Origin: Gymnodinialimonas sp. 57CJ19 | GTDB lineage: Bacteria > Pseudomonadota > Alphaproteobacteria > Rhodobacterales > Rhodobacteraceae | Direction of reading: 5' to 3' | NCBI RefSeq assembly: GCF_038396845.1 | Contig: NZ_CP151587.1 | Span: forward strand, 470,001-534,000 | Length of the DNA stretch: 64,000 nt | Part shown: piece after piece, positions 1-9,320 of the stretch | How the letters are laid out: every line of letters begins with the position of its first letter | Numbering within the stretch: position 1 is the first letter of the stretch | Made by a program: the position numbers and the translations under genes | Notes under the pieces: model-generated | The model's database searches: none | What the model saw: the letters and a program-made list of their open reading frames with translations, nothing else | What the model was told of the DNA's origin: nothing

Positions 1-549
1 CATCGCCTCATCCAGGCGCAACCCTTCGCGGTAGGGCCATGCCAGAACCGGCACCCGGACGCCCGGCATCTCCTCGGGGCGGTTGGCGGTTTCAAACGCC
101 ACATGGGTCGCGCCGGACTGGACGCCAACACGGTTCAACAGATCGGCCAGCTCAAACCCGTTCCACGGCACGACCATTGACCACGCCTCTACGCAGCGGA
201 ACCGGTAGATGCGTTCTTCGATCTCAACTTCGGACAGGATGTCCTCCATTGAATAGGTGCCGGGGTTGTCGACCAGACCGTCAATCTCGACGGCCCAGGG
301 CGAGGTCGTCAGGGTGTGGGCGTTCTCTGAGGGGTCCGATTTCCCGGTCCCGAACTCATAGTAGTTATTGTAGGTGGTGATCTCTTCCCAGCTATTGGGC
401 TCCAGCGCGTCTTGGGCCTGCGCTGCGCCGCCGATCAGACCCGCCCCCAACAAGCCCCCCGCGCCTGCCATGATCTGGCGGCGGTTCAGGAACTGATGTT
501 CCGGGGTGACATCGTCATAGGTCAGTTTCGAGGTGTAGCGGCGCGCCAT
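1..549 (-). CDS. msrP: Protein-methionine-sulfoxide reductase catalytic subunit MsrP (partial, N-terminal 183 residues)
   Basis: Periplasmic molybdopterin enzyme that repairs oxidised methionine in envelope proteins, normally fed electrons by the membrane haem protein MsrQ. The gene starts at the ATG ending at 549 and runs off the left edge, so the C-terminus is missing. A twin-arginine signal (NRRQIMAGAGGLLGAG, residues 22-37) is followed by AQAQD, a likely cleavage region. Cys119 in RFRCVEAWSMVVPW matches the Mo-ligating cysteine of YedY/MsrP. msrQ would be expected beyond position 1, so it cannot be checked. Family assignment is by motif recognition. Confidence 0.9.
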   Translation of the reverse strand, partial: MARRYTSKLTYDDVTPEHQFLNRRQIMAGAGGLLGAGLIGGAAQAQDALEPNSWEEITTYNNYYEFGTGKSDPSENAHTLTTSPWAVEIDGLVDNPGTYSMEDILSEVEIEERIYRFRCVEAWSMVVPWNGFELADLLNRVGVQSGATHVAFETANRPEEMPGVRVPVLAWPYREGLRLDEAM

Positions 550-721
550 GATGGAAGGTCTCCTTATCCTGCATTCAGGTATTGATGCCTCATAAGTAGC
601 GCTCCGCCCAATAGGTGACATGGATTATCACGGAAGGGTTAGACGGGCGTGATCCCTTCGCGCGGCGAGGAAGGACCGGCGCGCATGGCGCGGCGCAGCC
701 TGAGGAGCAGTCTGCCGAAAC

Positions 722-2212
722 TCATTCCGCCGGAAACAAACGGTCCATCGGCAGGCTGCTGCCATCGGGTTGCACCAGCCGCACGTGTTGTCGGCGCATC
801 CGGCGCGGCTCGCTGACACCGACGGAATGGGCGATCACCTCTACTTCTTTCACCATGTTCCTGGCGTAATTGGCCACACGCACTTTCTTGTCGGCGACAT
901 TCAATCCCTCCTGGAACCTGGGGTTGTTGGTCGTGATTCCCGTGGGGCAGGTATTCTTGTGGCACTTGAGCGCCTGAATACAGCCCAGCGCGAACATGAA
1001 CCCGCGGGCCGAGGTCACGAAATCCGCACCGGCGGCCAACGCCCATGCCACATCGCCGGGGGTCACCAACTTGCCGCTGGCCACGATGCGGATGCGGTCC
1101 TTGAGACCGGCCTTGGCACGGATATCGGCCAGGATCGGCAAGGCCTCTCGGATCGACATGCCCACAAGGTCCATCAGCGGCATCGGCGCCGCCCCCGTGC
1201 CGCCCTCTCCGCCGTCGAGCGTGATGAAGTCTGGCGCGCTTTCGACCCCGCGCTCCTTGATGACGGCAAAGAGGTCCGCAAAGACCTGCGGATCGCCCAT
1301 CACCGTCTTGATCCCCACAGGCTTGCCCGTGACCTGCCGGATATGGGCAAGCAGATCCAACAACTCCTCCACGTTCGACGCTTCCCGGTGCCGGTTCGGG
1401 CTGATCCCGTCGACGCCTTTTGGCAACCCGCGAATACTTGCGATTTCATCGGTGATCTTGGCGGCGGGCAGGATGCCGCCCTTCCCGGGCTTCGCGCCTT
1501 GGGCCAGCTTCAACTCGAACATCTTTACCTGAGGTTTCGCCGCCATCTCGGCCAGCAACCCGTCATCCAACGCGCCCTCGGAATCACGCACCCCGTATTT
1601 GGCGGTGCCAATCTGGAACACGACATCGCAGCCGCCCTCCAGATGGTAGGGTGACAGGCCGCCTTCCCCGGTGTTCATCCAGCATCCCGCCGCCTTGCAT
1701 CCGTGCGACAGCGCGGTGACGGCGGGCTTGGAAATGGCCCCGTAAGACATGCCCGACAGATTGAAAAAACTTCTCGCCATATAAGGAGTGTCACAATGGG
1801 GCCCGATCATCAGCGGTTCCGAACTGGAAAACTGGTCATCAAGGGGCGGAAACGCCGAAGGCACGAACAGCGGCGTGCCCACCACCGCGATGTTCCGGGT
1901 AGAGCCGAACGGCATCGTTGATGACTTCCCCTTCCCCGCGTGTTTCACCCATTCCCTTTGCGCCCGGTTAAACGGCAGTTCTTCGCGGTCCATTGCAAAG
2001 AAGTATTGCCGAAAGAATTCCCCCAGGGTGCTGAACAGGCTGCGAAAGCGGCCCAACACCGGATAGTTGCGCCGGATCGCATCGCTGCGTTGGGTGCGGT
2101 CGATGATGAACAGCACCACCACCACCGCTGCCGCGATGCCAATCGCCAGCCAGAAGGCGATCGCCATGGCTTCAAGGAAGACCGAAACGCTCTCCATCGT
2201 TGGTAGGTCCAT
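722..2212 (-). CDS. FMN-binding glutamate synthase family protein (membrane-anchored)
   Basis: 496-residue protein built on the GltB FMN/Fe-S synthase domain without the glutaminase half, so it is not a complete glutamate synthase; the substrate is unknown. One N-terminal transmembrane helix lies at about residues 15-35. The synthase core follows, with a glycine-rich flavin region (LDGGEGGTGAAP) and a 3Fe-4S cysteine motif C-x5-C-x4-C (CIQALKCHKNTC) spaced as in GltS. I chose the start at 2212 because GGAGG lies 7 nt upstream; the open frame extends 42 codons further without a ribosome site. It stands alone, convergent with nothing, downstream of clpB. Confidence 0.85.
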   Translation of the reverse strand: MDLPTMESVSVFLEAMAIAFWLAIGIAAAVVVVLFIIDRTQRSDAIRRNYPVLGRFRSLFSTLGEFFRQYFFAMDREELPFNRAQREWVKHAGKGKSSTMPFGSTRNIAVVGTPLFVPSAFPPLDDQFSSSEPLMIGPHCDTPYMARSFFNLSGMSYGAISKPAVTALSHGCKAAGCWMNTGEGGLSPYHLEGGCDVVFQIGTAKYGVRDSEGALDDGLLAEMAAKPQVKMFELKLAQGAKPGKGGILPAAKITDEIASIRGLPKGVDGISPNRHREASNVEELLDLLAHIRQVTGKPVGIKTVMGDPQVFADLFAVIKERGVESAPDFITLDGGEGGTGAAPMPLMDLVGMSIREALPILADIRAKAGLKDRIRIVASGKLVTPGDVAWALAAGADFVTSARGFMFALGCIQALKCHKNTCPTGITTNNPRFQEGLNVADKKVRVANYARNMVKEVEVIAHSVGVSEPRRMRRQHVRLVQPDGSSLPMDRLFPAE

Positions 2213-2338
2213 GTCGTATCCTCCAAAGTGTCTGCCATGCACCATGGCCAAACTGTTCGGCCCTTCGCAAGCGCCAGAACGCGGCGTGGTGTGATCTTGA
2301 TGTGCCCATGACCTAGGCCCGGCGGAACGCTTGACCAC

Positions 2339-2374
2339 AAAAAAGCCGCCCCACGCAGAGAGGCGTGGGGCGGC
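2339..2374 (-). terminator. Rho-independent terminator of clpB
   Basis: Perfect 12-bp stem (2345-2356 with 2363-2374), 6-nt loop, followed on the minus strand by six T. It lies 65 bp past the clpB stop codon. Confidence 0.85.
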
Positions 2375-2438
2375 GATTGATATACCATTGATCTACCTTC
2401 TCCGGATCTATCCGGGGCGGATCTTGGTGAAGCGTGGG

Positions 2439-5054
2439 TTAATGCACCACAGCTTCGTCTGGCTTGGGCCGGTTCGATGGGGCCACGCGGTCGCCCACGA
2501 TCAACCCATCGACCCCGGCAGTGACCGAGATGTCCGATCCGTCGTGGACATCCCCGGCCAAGATCATCTCGGCCAATTGGTCCTGCAACGCCCGCTGGAT
2601 CACCCGCTTCAACGGCCGCGCACCGAAGACAGGATCATAGCCCTCATCGGCCAGCCATGTTTGCGCGCTCTCATCCAACGAAAGCTGGATCTTACGCTCG
2701 GCCAGACGGCGCTCAAGACGGCCCAACTGGATTTTGACGATCCCGTCCATGTCCTCGCGGCTGAGGCGGTCAAAGACGATCATGTCATCCAGACGGTTCA
2801 GGAACTCGGGCCGGAAATGCGCCCGTACCGCTTCCATCACGTCGCTTTGCGCCTGCGCCGCGTCGGCCCCTTCGGGCAGATGGCTCAACGCTTGGCTGCC
2901 AAGGTTCGAGGTCAGCACGATCAACGTCTGCTTGAAGTCCACCTGACGCCCCTGACCGTCGGTCAGGATACCATCGTCAAGCACCTGAAGAAGCACGTTA
3001 AACACCTCTGGATGGGCCTTCTCGACCTCGTCGAACAAGATCACCTGATAAGGCCGGCGCCGGACCGCTTCGGTCAGCACGCCGCCCTCATCATAGCCCA
3101 CATACCCCGGAGGGGCGCCGATCAGACGGGCCACAGAGTGCTTCTCCATGAACTCCGACATGTCGATGCGGACCATCGCCTGATCGTCGTCGAACAGGTA
3201 CTCGGCCAGCGCCTTGGTCAGCTCGGTCTTACCCACGCCCGTCGGCCCCAGGAACAGGAAGCTGCCCAAAGGCCGCCCCTCGTCCTGCAAGCCTGCACGC
3301 GCCCGGCGCACCGCCCGAGAGACCGCGCTTACCGCTTGCGTCTGGCCGATCACCCGCTTGCCAAGCTCGTCTTCCATGCGCAGCAGCTTTTCACGCTCGC
3401 CTTCCAGCATCTTGGCCACGGGAATACCCGTCCACCGTGCGACAACCTCTGCGATCTGCTCAGGCAACACGGCTTCCTCGACCAGCACATCCTCTGGCTG
3501 CGCTTCTGCGGCCTCCAGCTCCTTTTCCAGCTGCGGAATGACGCCGTAGGAAAGTTCACCCGCCTTCGCGAGGTCACCATTCCGCTTGGCCTGATCCAGT
3601 TCAGCGCGCGCGTGATCCAAACGCTCCTTGATAGAACGCGCAGATTCCAGTTTGTCCCGCTCGGCCTGCCATTGCGCGGTCATCTCTGCGGACTGTTCCT
3701 GCAAGTCGCCAAGCGCCTTTTCCAGGGTCTCAAGCCGATCCTTGGACGCCGCATCGCTTTCCTGCTTCAGGGCTTCCGCCTCGATCTGCATTTGCAGGAT
3801 CTGGCGGTCCAGCGCGTCGAGCTCCTCGGGCTTGCTGTCCACTTCCATCCGCAGACGGCTGGCCGCCTCGTCCATCAGGTCGATGGCCTTGTCGGGCAGA
3901 AACCGGTCCGTGATGTAGCGATGCGACAGGGTCGAGGCCGCCACCAGCGCAGAGTCGCTGATCCGCACACCGTGGTGCAGTTCATACTTCTCTTTGATAC
4001 CGCGCAGGATCGAAACGGTGTCTTCCACCGTCGGCTCTTCCACCACAAGCGGTTGGAACCGCCGGGCAAGGGCCGCGTCCTTCTCCACGTATTTGCGATA
4101 TTCATCCAGCGTCGTGGCACCCACGCAATGCAACTCACCCCGCGCAAGCGCAGGCTTGATCAGGTTGGCAGCATCCATAGCACCGTCGGATTTACCGGCA
4201 CCGACAAGTGTGTGCATTTCGTCGATGAACAGAATGATCTCTCCGGCGGCATCGGCGATTTCCGTCAGGACGGCCTTCAGCCGCTCCTCAAACTCGCCAC
4301 GGTACTTCGCGCCCGCAATCAATGCGCCCATGTCCAGCGACATCAGCGTCTTGTTGCGCAGGCTTTCCGGCACGTCGCCGTTGACGATGCGCAGGGCCAG
4401 ACCCTCGGCAATCGCGGTTTTACCCACGCCCGGCTCACCAATCAGAACCGGGTTGTTCTTGGTGCGGCGCGACAGAACCTGCATGGCGCGGCGGATTTCC
4501 TCGTCACGGCCAATAATGGGGTCAATCTTGCCTTCACGCGCGGCCTCGGTCAGGTCGCGGGCGTATTTGTTGAGAGCGTCATAGTTGTCTTCCGCCGATG
4601 CGCTGTCAGCCGAGCGTCCCTTGCGCAGATCATTGATCGCCGCATTCAGGGATTGCGCGTTCACGTTGCCCTCATCCAACGCCTCTTTCGCGCCGGATTT
4701 GACCATCGCCAAAGCCGTCAGCACACGTTCAACCGGCACAAAGCTATCGCCTGCTTTGGTGGCGACCTTCTCGGCCTCGTCCAAGACTTTGCCAAGCTGC
4801 TTGTCCATATAGACCTGCGCCCCGTCGCCGGTGACGACAGGCAGTTTCGCCAACTTCGCATCAAGGCTTTCGCGCACCCGTTCCGGGTTGCCGCCCGAGC
4901 GGCCAATCAAATTGGTCGCCAAGCCTTGGTCATCATCCAGCAGAGCCTTCAGAAGATGTTCGGGCATCAGTTTCTGGTGGTCTTCGCGTTGCGCAATGGT
5001 TTGGGCGGCCTGAAGAAAGCCGCGTGCGCGATCAGTGAACTTTTCTAAGTTCAT
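2439..5054 (-). CDS. clpB: ATP-dependent disaggregase ClpB
   Basis: Hexameric AAA+ chaperone that works with DnaK to pull apart heat-denatured aggregates in the cytoplasm. At 871 residues it is full length. Visible parts in order: Clp N-domain, first Walker A GEPGVGKT (206-213) with Walker B ILFIDE, a coiled-coil middle domain (about 410-530, with the [13 protein letters not shown] stretch typical of ClpB), second Walker A GPTGVGKT (about 607) with Walker B VILFDE. The start has AAGGAG 7 nt upstream. It is monocistronic, with a terminator downstream and a possible heat-shock promoter upstream. Confidence 0.97.
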   Translation of the reverse strand: MNLEKFTDRARGFLQAAQTIAQREDHQKLMPEHLLKALLDDDQGLATNLIGRSGGNPERVRESLDAKLAKLPVVTGDGAQVYMDKQLGKVLDEAEKVATKAGDSFVPVERVLTALAMVKSGAKEALDEGNVNAQSLNAAINDLRKGRSADSASAEDNYDALNKYARDLTEAAREGKIDPIIGRDEEIRRAMQVLSRRTKNNPVLIGEPGVGKTAIAEGLALRIVNGDVPESLRNKTLMSLDMGALIAGAKYRGEFEERLKAVLTEIADAAGEIILFIDEMHTLVGAGKSDGAMDAANLIKPALARGELHCVGATTLDEYRKYVEKDAALARRFQPLVVEEPTVEDTVSILRGIKEKYELHHGVRISDSALVAASTLSHRYITDRFLPDKAIDLMDEAASRLRMEVDSKPEELDALDRQILQMQIEAEALKQESDAASKDRLETLEKALGDLQEQSAEMTAQWQAERDKLESARSIKERLDHARAELDQAKRNGDLAKAGELSYGVIPQLEKELEAAEAQPEDVLVEEAVLPEQIAEVVARWTGIPVAKMLEGEREKLLRMEDELGKRVIGQTQAVSAVSRAVRRARAGLQDEGRPLGSFLFLGPTGVGKTELTKALAEYLFDDDQAMVRIDMSEFMEKHSVARLIGAPPGYVGYDEGGVLTEAVRRRPYQVILFDEVEKAHPEVFNVLLQVLDDGILTDGQGRQVDFKQTLIVLTSNLGSQALSHLPEGADAAQAQSDVMEAVRAHFRPEFLNRLDDMIVFDRLSREDMDGIVKIQLGRLERRLAERKIQLSLDESAQTWLADEGYDPVFGARPLKRVIQRALQDQLAEMILAGDVHDGSDISVTAGVDGLIVGDRVAPSNRPKPDEAVVH

Positions 5055-5466
5055 GGTGTTTCTCCTTACGTTAAGCGCCCGGATCGCAGCACCCGCTTAA
5101 GCGGCATACCGACTGTGGGCCTCGCTCAATCATATGGGAACCGGATGGCTGGTTCGCAACAGGGGAACAGCGGCTATCCTTTTCCCCGCGATAACACCCC
5201 CGCGCGGCCCCATATCGAGGGCAAGAGACGTTATTTCCCTTTTCCGTCTCGGGCTGCGCTGCCCTCCCCACACCGGCGCAGCCGACTCTATACGCCGTGG
5301 CATTTTCCGCGCGCGTCGATCCGGGTCGCTGTCTTGGTGTTCGGCGGCCCGGATCATTTACCTTTGGTAAAGGGTAAGGGGAACCATATCTCGACATAAA
5401 GCGTTTCGTCCTTACATAGTGCCCACAGTCGGTGCCTTTGTGACCCGCCTAGCTGGAGTGATGCTC
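5055..5466. other. Gene-free divergent region between clpB and a small ORF, with a 13-bp inverted repeat
   Basis: 412 bp without a convincing gene. The 13-mer GCCCACAGTCGGT occurs at 5421-5433 and, inverted, at 5108-5120. Each copy lies 30-60 nt upstream of one of the two divergent start codons, in the sense orientation of that gene's leader. Short open frames here (for example 5115-5399) have no ribosome site and unlikely composition, so I do not call them. Confidence 0.5.
5131..5160 (-). promoter_or_regulatory. Candidate sigma-32-type promoter of clpB
   Basis: On the minus strand TTG (5157-5159) is followed after 18 nt by CCCATATG (5131-5138). This resembles heat-shock promoters of alphaproteobacteria (CTTG and CYTAT elements, from memory). 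The -35 half is a weak match, so this is only a candidate; its place about 80 nt upstream of the clpB start is reasonable. Confidence 0.35.
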
Positions 5467-5664
5467 ATGACGATCAATTGCCTTAGCCTCCACCGCGTCG
5501 CCTACGACGCTGCCACCCGCGCCTTTCACGCCGAAGCACAATACGTCGATGCCACCGGCATCAAGCGCCGGGGCGTCGTTTGGCACGGTCCCCTCACTGC
5601 CGAGTTCAAGCGCATCACCGGTGGTTTGCGCGACGCTGCCATGAGCACGAAGAAACCGGCCTAA
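5467..5664 (+). CDS. Small conserved-looking protein of unknown function
   Basis: 65 residues, beginning MTINCLSLHRVAYD. I do not recognise it. It has no signal peptide or membrane segment and is rich in Ala, Arg and His; the middle (FHAEAQYVDATGIKRRG) reads like a folded beta-rich domain. The start at 5467 has GGAG 8 nt upstream; an ATG at 5461 would leave only 2 nt. Codon use matches the neighbours. The pyrF start is 55 bp downstream, so co-transcription is possible. Confidence 0.6.
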   Translation: MTINCLSLHRVAYDAATRAFHAEAQYVDATGIKRRGVVWHGPLTAEFKRITGGLRDAAMSTKKPA

Positions 5665-5719
5665 GTGGACTTCCCCCCAAGGCGCGTTTAATCAGCGCCT
5701 AATCAGGGGGAGATGCAGA

Positions 5720-6409
5720 ATGTCGGACGATCGTTTAATTGTGGCACTAGACGTGCCCAACGTAGTGCAAGGCCTCGCGCTGGCCGAGAAACTGGGCGAC
5801 ACCGTGTCGTTCTATAAAATCGGTCTTGGTATGTTGACCGGCGGCGGCTTGGCTTTGGCGAACGAGCTGAAGCAAGAACACGGCAAACGCATTTTCCTTG
5901 ATATGAAGCTGTTCGACATCAGCGCCACGATTGAAGCCGCCGTACGCGGGCTGGCGCAGTTCAACCTCGATTTCCTGACCGTCCATGGTGACCCCCATGT
6001 GGTCCGCGCCGCGAAAGAGGGTGCTGCCGGCAGCGACACCAAGATCCTTGCCGTGACTATCCTGACCTCTCAGGACCGAGGCGATCTGGACGATTGCCTG
6101 ATCCGCGACGGCGCCATTCCTGATCTGGTGGTCGAGCGTGCGGGCCGCGCGTTGGAGGCCGGGGCCGATGGCGTCATCTCTTCGCCGCAAGAGGCCGCCA
6201 TGATCCGCGCCCTCCCCCAAGCCGAATGCCGCTTGATCGTAACCCCCGGCGTGCGCCCCACAGGCTCCGCGTCCGGCGATCAGAAACGCATCGCGACACC
6301 TGCCCAGGCGATTGCCGACGGGGCCGACCACATCGTTGTGGGCCGCCCGATCTGGCAACACCAAGACCCCCGCGCCGCGGCGCAGATGGTGCTGTCAGAG
6401 CTTTCCTGA
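5720..6409 (+). CDS. pyrF: Orotidine 5'-phosphate decarboxylase
   Basis: Last step of UMP synthesis: OMP to UMP plus CO2, in a cytoplasmic TIM barrel. The 229-residue length is normal. The N-terminus has LIVALDVP with the first active-site Asp. The catalytic D-x-K-x-x-D array is seen as LDMKLFDI at about residues 60-67, and the phosphate-binding end as TPGVRP and HIVVGRPIW. The start has GGGGAG 9 nt upstream. It converges with the next gene with only 2 bp between stop codons. Confidence 0.96.
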   Translation: MSDDRLIVALDVPNVVQGLALAEKLGDTVSFYKIGLGMLTGGGLALANELKQEHGKRIFLDMKLFDISATIEAAVRGLAQFNLDFLTVHGDPHVVRAAKEGAAGSDTKILAVTILTSQDRGDLDDCLIRDGAIPDLVVERAGRALEAGADGVISSPQEAAMIRALPQAECRLIVTPGVRPTGSASGDQKRIATPAQAIADGADHIVVGRPIWQHQDPRAAAQMVLSELS

Positions 6410-6411
6410 CC

Positions 6412-7200
6412 CTAACCGTGCGGCGGGATCTTCACCGCCGCCACGTTCTCGGCGGCAAAGCAGATCGCGTCGGGCAGCCAGAACCGCGCCTCCAGGCTGC
6501 GGTGCTGGGTTCCGGCGAAGCCGATCCGGGGCGGTTCCATGTTGATCTCTTCCCGGCCCAAGGTGGGATGGGCCATATCCATCAACACACAGGCCATCGC
6601 GGCGATGCCTTCGGGCGTCGCCTCCAGAATCAACTGGTCCGCTTTGGCCGGGGCAAACGCCATGCGATCGGCGTCGTCACTCCACCCCAATGCGAAGAAC
6701 GGGCGGTCCAACTCCTCTACCCGGTGAACCGGGGCCATGTCGCTGCTGGCAAAGGGATGCCGCCACACTTCCTGCGGCCAGTATTCATAGCTGGCGAAGG
6801 TGATCGGCGCGGTTTGTTTCAGCTTGTGATCCCGAGGCATCGGCCGCGCGATGCGGGCGTAGAACACTTGCACGTGGCTTTCGGGATGAGTCAGGGTCAG
6901 CCCCGCCCAGTCGCGGTCCGACAGCAGCAGATGCATCAACCACAACCCGATGCGGCGGTAGCCCTCAGGATCGGCGACAGCGTTGAAACCGGGGGCCTGA
7001 TCGACAATCTCGAAGGGCATATCCCCGTCGCCCGCCCACCCAAGGGACCGCTTGAAGCCGGTATCCACAGCGAAGCCATCAAAGACACTGTGGTCGGCCA
7101 GATTGTCGGGGAAGTCAGCGGCCATGAAGATCAGGTCGTCATCGGCCGTCAGCGCCGCCGCCTTTTCAGACAGCGACACGTAGTCATTCAAGTCAGTCAT
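6412..7200 (-). CDS. Hypothetical protein coupled to an SPFH/NfeD pair
   Basis: 262 residues; I do not recognise the family. There is no signal peptide, membrane helix or obvious catalytic motif. It is rich in Asp, Pro and aromatic residues and reads as a soluble globular protein. Its start overlaps the end of the NfeD-like gene by 8 bp, so translation is probably coupled and it likely belongs to the SPFH-NfeD transcript. Whether it works with the membrane pair is inference only. Confidence 0.75.
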   Translation of the reverse strand: MTDLNDYVSLSEKAAALTADDDLIFMAADFPDNLADHSVFDGFAVDTGFKRSLGWAGDGDMPFEIVDQAPGFNAVADPEGYRRIGLWLMHLLLSDRDWAGLTLTHPESHVQVFYARIARPMPRDHKLKQTAPITFASYEYWPQEVWRHPFASSDMAPVHRVEELDRPFFALGWSDDADRMAFAPAKADQLILEATPEGIAAMACVLMDMAHPTLGREEINMEPPRIGFAGTQHRSLEARFWLPDAICFAAENVAAVKIPPHG

Positions 7201-7468
7201 TGATGTCGTGGTCGAAGTTTTTCACCTGCCCCTGGAACACGCCCAACCAGCGGCGCAGCCCCAGCCAGGCCACCAACGAGCAAAGCGCGAAGACGATCGC
7301 CAGGGCGGGGACCGACATTGGGACGCCCACCAACAACAGCACCGCCACGACGCCCGCGCCGATGCCGAAACCCAACAACACGTAGGACGGCAGCAGGACC
7401 TCTCCCACCGCCAGCGCCACGGCGGCGACGCCCCACACCCACCATTGCGACCAGAGCGGGTCCATCAC
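7193..7468 (-). CDS. NfeD-like membrane protein (short form)
   Basis: 91 residues with three hydrophobic stretches (about 8-27, 28-48, 50-70) and then a short basic segment. NfeD-family proteins sit next to SPFH proteins in many bacteria and are thought to act with them in membrane organisation. Here only the membrane part is present; the C-terminal OB-fold domain of longer NfeD proteins is absent, as in other short YbbK-type members. The start is GTG at 7468 or ATG at 7465; both overlap the stop of the upstream SPFH gene, indicating coupling. Confidence 0.85.
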   Translation of the reverse strand: MMDPLWSQWWVWGVAAVALAVGEVLLPSYVLLGFGIGAGVVAVLLLVGVPMSVPALAIVFALCSLVAWLGLRRWLGVFQGQVKNFDHDIND

Positions 7469-8355
7469 CCACGCCCTTTCAGCATCTGGAACGCCTTGCC
7501 GAAGGCATCCGCGGCATCGGCAGGCACGACGATCGTGCTATTGCCCGCCCCCGATGCCATCTGGGCAATGCCTTTTACCTGCTCCAACGCGATGTTGTAT
7601 TGCACCGCTTCCAAGCCGCCCTTGGCGATAGCTTCGGCCACAACGCCGGTGGCGTAGGCTTCCGCATCCGCCGTAATCCGGCGTGCTTCGGCTTCCTGCT
7701 TGGCGGCGTACAACTCCGCGTCCGAGGCCAGCTCCACCGCACGGCGTTCGCCTTCTGCACGGGTCACCGCAGCGCGGCGTTCGCGTTCCGCGTTCAACTG
7801 CTGAAGCATCGCGTCGCGGGTGGCCTGGTCCAGGTTCACGTCAAGAATCTCGGCGCGCGTCACCTCAATCCCCCAATCGTCCACCGCAGATTCCACCTGC
7901 GCCTTGATCGAGGCGATCAGGGCAGACCGGTTCGATTGCACCTCGTCGAGGTCCATCTTGCCCATCTCGGCCCGGACGATACCGGCCACGGTTGTGGCAA
8001 TCGCGCCATCCACATCACGGATACGGTAGACTGTCTTTTCCGGCTCCAGGATGCGGTAGAAAACAGATGTGTCGATCTTCACCAACACGTTGTCCTTGGT
8101 GATCGCGTCTTGTTCCGCATTGGGCAACTGACGCTCCAACACCGACACCTTATGGGCGACCCGGTCCAGAAATGGCACGATCAGGTTGATCCCCGGCCCA
8201 AGCACCGACTTGAGGCGGCCAAAACGCTCCACCACATATTTCTCGGACTGCGGAACAATCCGAATGCCCAGATAGATACATAGAATAATGAATAGGGCGA
8301 TTGCGATGGTCAGCACGCCGCCACCACCAAGCCCGCTTAGAATGTCTTCCAGCAT
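7465..8355 (-). CDS. SPFH/stomatin-like membrane protease regulator (QmcA-type)
   Basis: 296 residues. One N-terminal membrane helix (about residues 13-31) is followed by the SPFH/band-7 domain (VPQSEKYVVERFGR through the RAEILDVNL region) and a long Ala/Glu coiled coil (about 190-250) that drives ring assembly. Paraslipin/QmcA is the nearest type. The start at 8355 has AGAGG 10 nt upstream and puts the membrane helix near the N-terminus; an in-frame ATG at 8391 has no ribosome site. It is first in the operon with the NfeD-like gene. Confidence 0.9.
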   Translation of the reverse strand: MLEDILSGLGGGGVLTIAIALFIILCIYLGIRIVPQSEKYVVERFGRLKSVLGPGINLIVPFLDRVAHKVSVLERQLPNAEQDAITKDNVLVKIDTSVFYRILEPEKTVYRIRDVDGAIATTVAGIVRAEMGKMDLDEVQSNRSALIASIKAQVESAVDDWGIEVTRAEILDVNLDQATRDAMLQQLNAERERRAAVTRAEGERRAVELASDAELYAAKQEAEARRITADAEAYATGVVAEAIAKGGLEAVQYNIALEQVKGIAQMASGAGNSTIVVPADAADAFGKAFQMLKGRG

Positions 8356-8480
8356 GGATAAAATACCTCTGATTTGATCTTCAGGCTTCATAATATAACG
8401 ATATGGGCCATTGGCGGCGTTACAGCCAGCCCAAATCGACCTAAGGGAAACCCGCATTTCAGCCGACAAAGGGGCGCTTC

Positions 8481-8939
8481 ATGGCACTTCGCGCCGCAAA
8501 TCCCGATGATCTCTTGCAGGTCGAGGCTCTTGTTCGCGCGGCCTACACCCCTTGGATTGCCCGGATCAACGCCACCCCCGGCCCGCTGAACGACGACTAC
8601 GCAGACGCAATCGCACAGGGTTTGGTGCAAGTGTTTGAGGCCGATCGCGGGGTCGAGGCGTTGCTGGTCCTGATCCCTCAACCCGACGCCCTGCTGCTCG
8701 ACAACCTGGCCGTGCACCCGGACGCCCAAGGCAAAGGCCACGGCACGTATCTGATGGGCGTGGCGGCACAGGCCGCGATTTCCCAAGGGTTTGACCGTAT
8801 CCGGCTTTATACCCACGAAGGGATGGCCGCCAATATCCGCCTCTATCAACGCCACGGCTACGCCATTACGCACCGCGTGACAGAGCGTGGATTGAACCGC
8901 GTCTATATGGAAAAACGCCTAAGCCAGCCGGATACGTAG
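8481..8939 (+). CDS. GNAT-family N-acetyltransferase
   Basis: 152 residues forming one GNAT domain that transfers acetyl from acetyl-CoA; the acceptor is unknown. The acetyl-CoA pyrophosphate loop is seen as HPDAQGKGHGTYL (about residues 78-90), preceded by the beta-4 strand LLLDNLAV and followed by the typical LYQRHGY motif. AAAGGGG lies 7 nt before the start. It is divergent from the SPFH gene and its last 21 bp overlap the convergent gene downstream. Confidence 0.92.
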   Translation: MALRAANPDDLLQVEALVRAAYTPWIARINATPGPLNDDYADAIAQGLVQVFEADRGVEALLVLIPQPDALLLDNLAVHPDAQGKGHGTYLMGVAAQAAISQGFDRIRLYTHEGMAANIRLYQRHGYAITHRVTERGLNRVYMEKRLSQPDT

Positions 8940-9224
8940 CGGCCCCTTGCCGGGCATCCGCGCAATCTCTCCGCGCACTTCCAGCTCCAGCTTCACCGTG
9001 ACCACGTGCCAGCCGAGTTTCCCAAGGCTCTCCAGCTGATCCCCGCTTAACTCGGCCCCCACCGCATCGCGCAGGTCCTTGTTGGCCATCCCCTCTGGCC
9101 CCGCCGCGCCGACAACCTTCAAAATCGCCTCGCGCATCAGGTCAAACTTCCACGCCGGGATATTCGTGGTCCCGTCGCGCCCTTCTGCCGGTGTTCGGCA
9201 AGCGACCCTTGGTTCCTGCGCCAT
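8919..9224 (-). CDS. Small conserved protein, probably DUF6958 family
   Basis: 101 residues, soluble, with the pattern KFDLMREAILKVVG...GWHVVTVKLELEVRGEIARMPGKGPLRIRL. This resembles the DUF6958 group of about 100-residue proteins of unknown function, with a winged-helix-like look; the name is from memory. Its 3' end overlaps the convergent GNAT gene by 21 bp. No role can be inferred from the neighbours. Confidence 0.75.
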   Translation of the reverse strand: MAQEPRVACRTPAEGRDGTTNIPAWKFDLMREAILKVVGAAGPEGMANKDLRDAVGAELSGDQLESLGKLGWHVVTVKLELEVRGEIARMPGKGPLRIRLA

Positions 9225-9320
9225 CTGCTGTCTCCTCCATCTTCCCGAACCCTATTGTTTTTGGCAGCAGCCCGCCTCCCCCATCTTTCGACGCGCTCCG
9301 AATGGGCGTATCATCCCCCC

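Noticed and set aside
2331..5048. A 905-codon open frame opposite clpB
   Set aside because: Shadow of a GC-rich gene: wholly antisense to ClpB, with His/Arg/Gln-rich composition and no ribosome site.
5115..5399. Short ORFs in the clpB upstream region, both strands
   Set aside because: No ribosome sites, mutually overlapping on both strands, atypical composition.
9225..9320. LexA box upstream of dinB
   Set aside because: Only one GAAC half-site is visible, with no second half at the right spacing.
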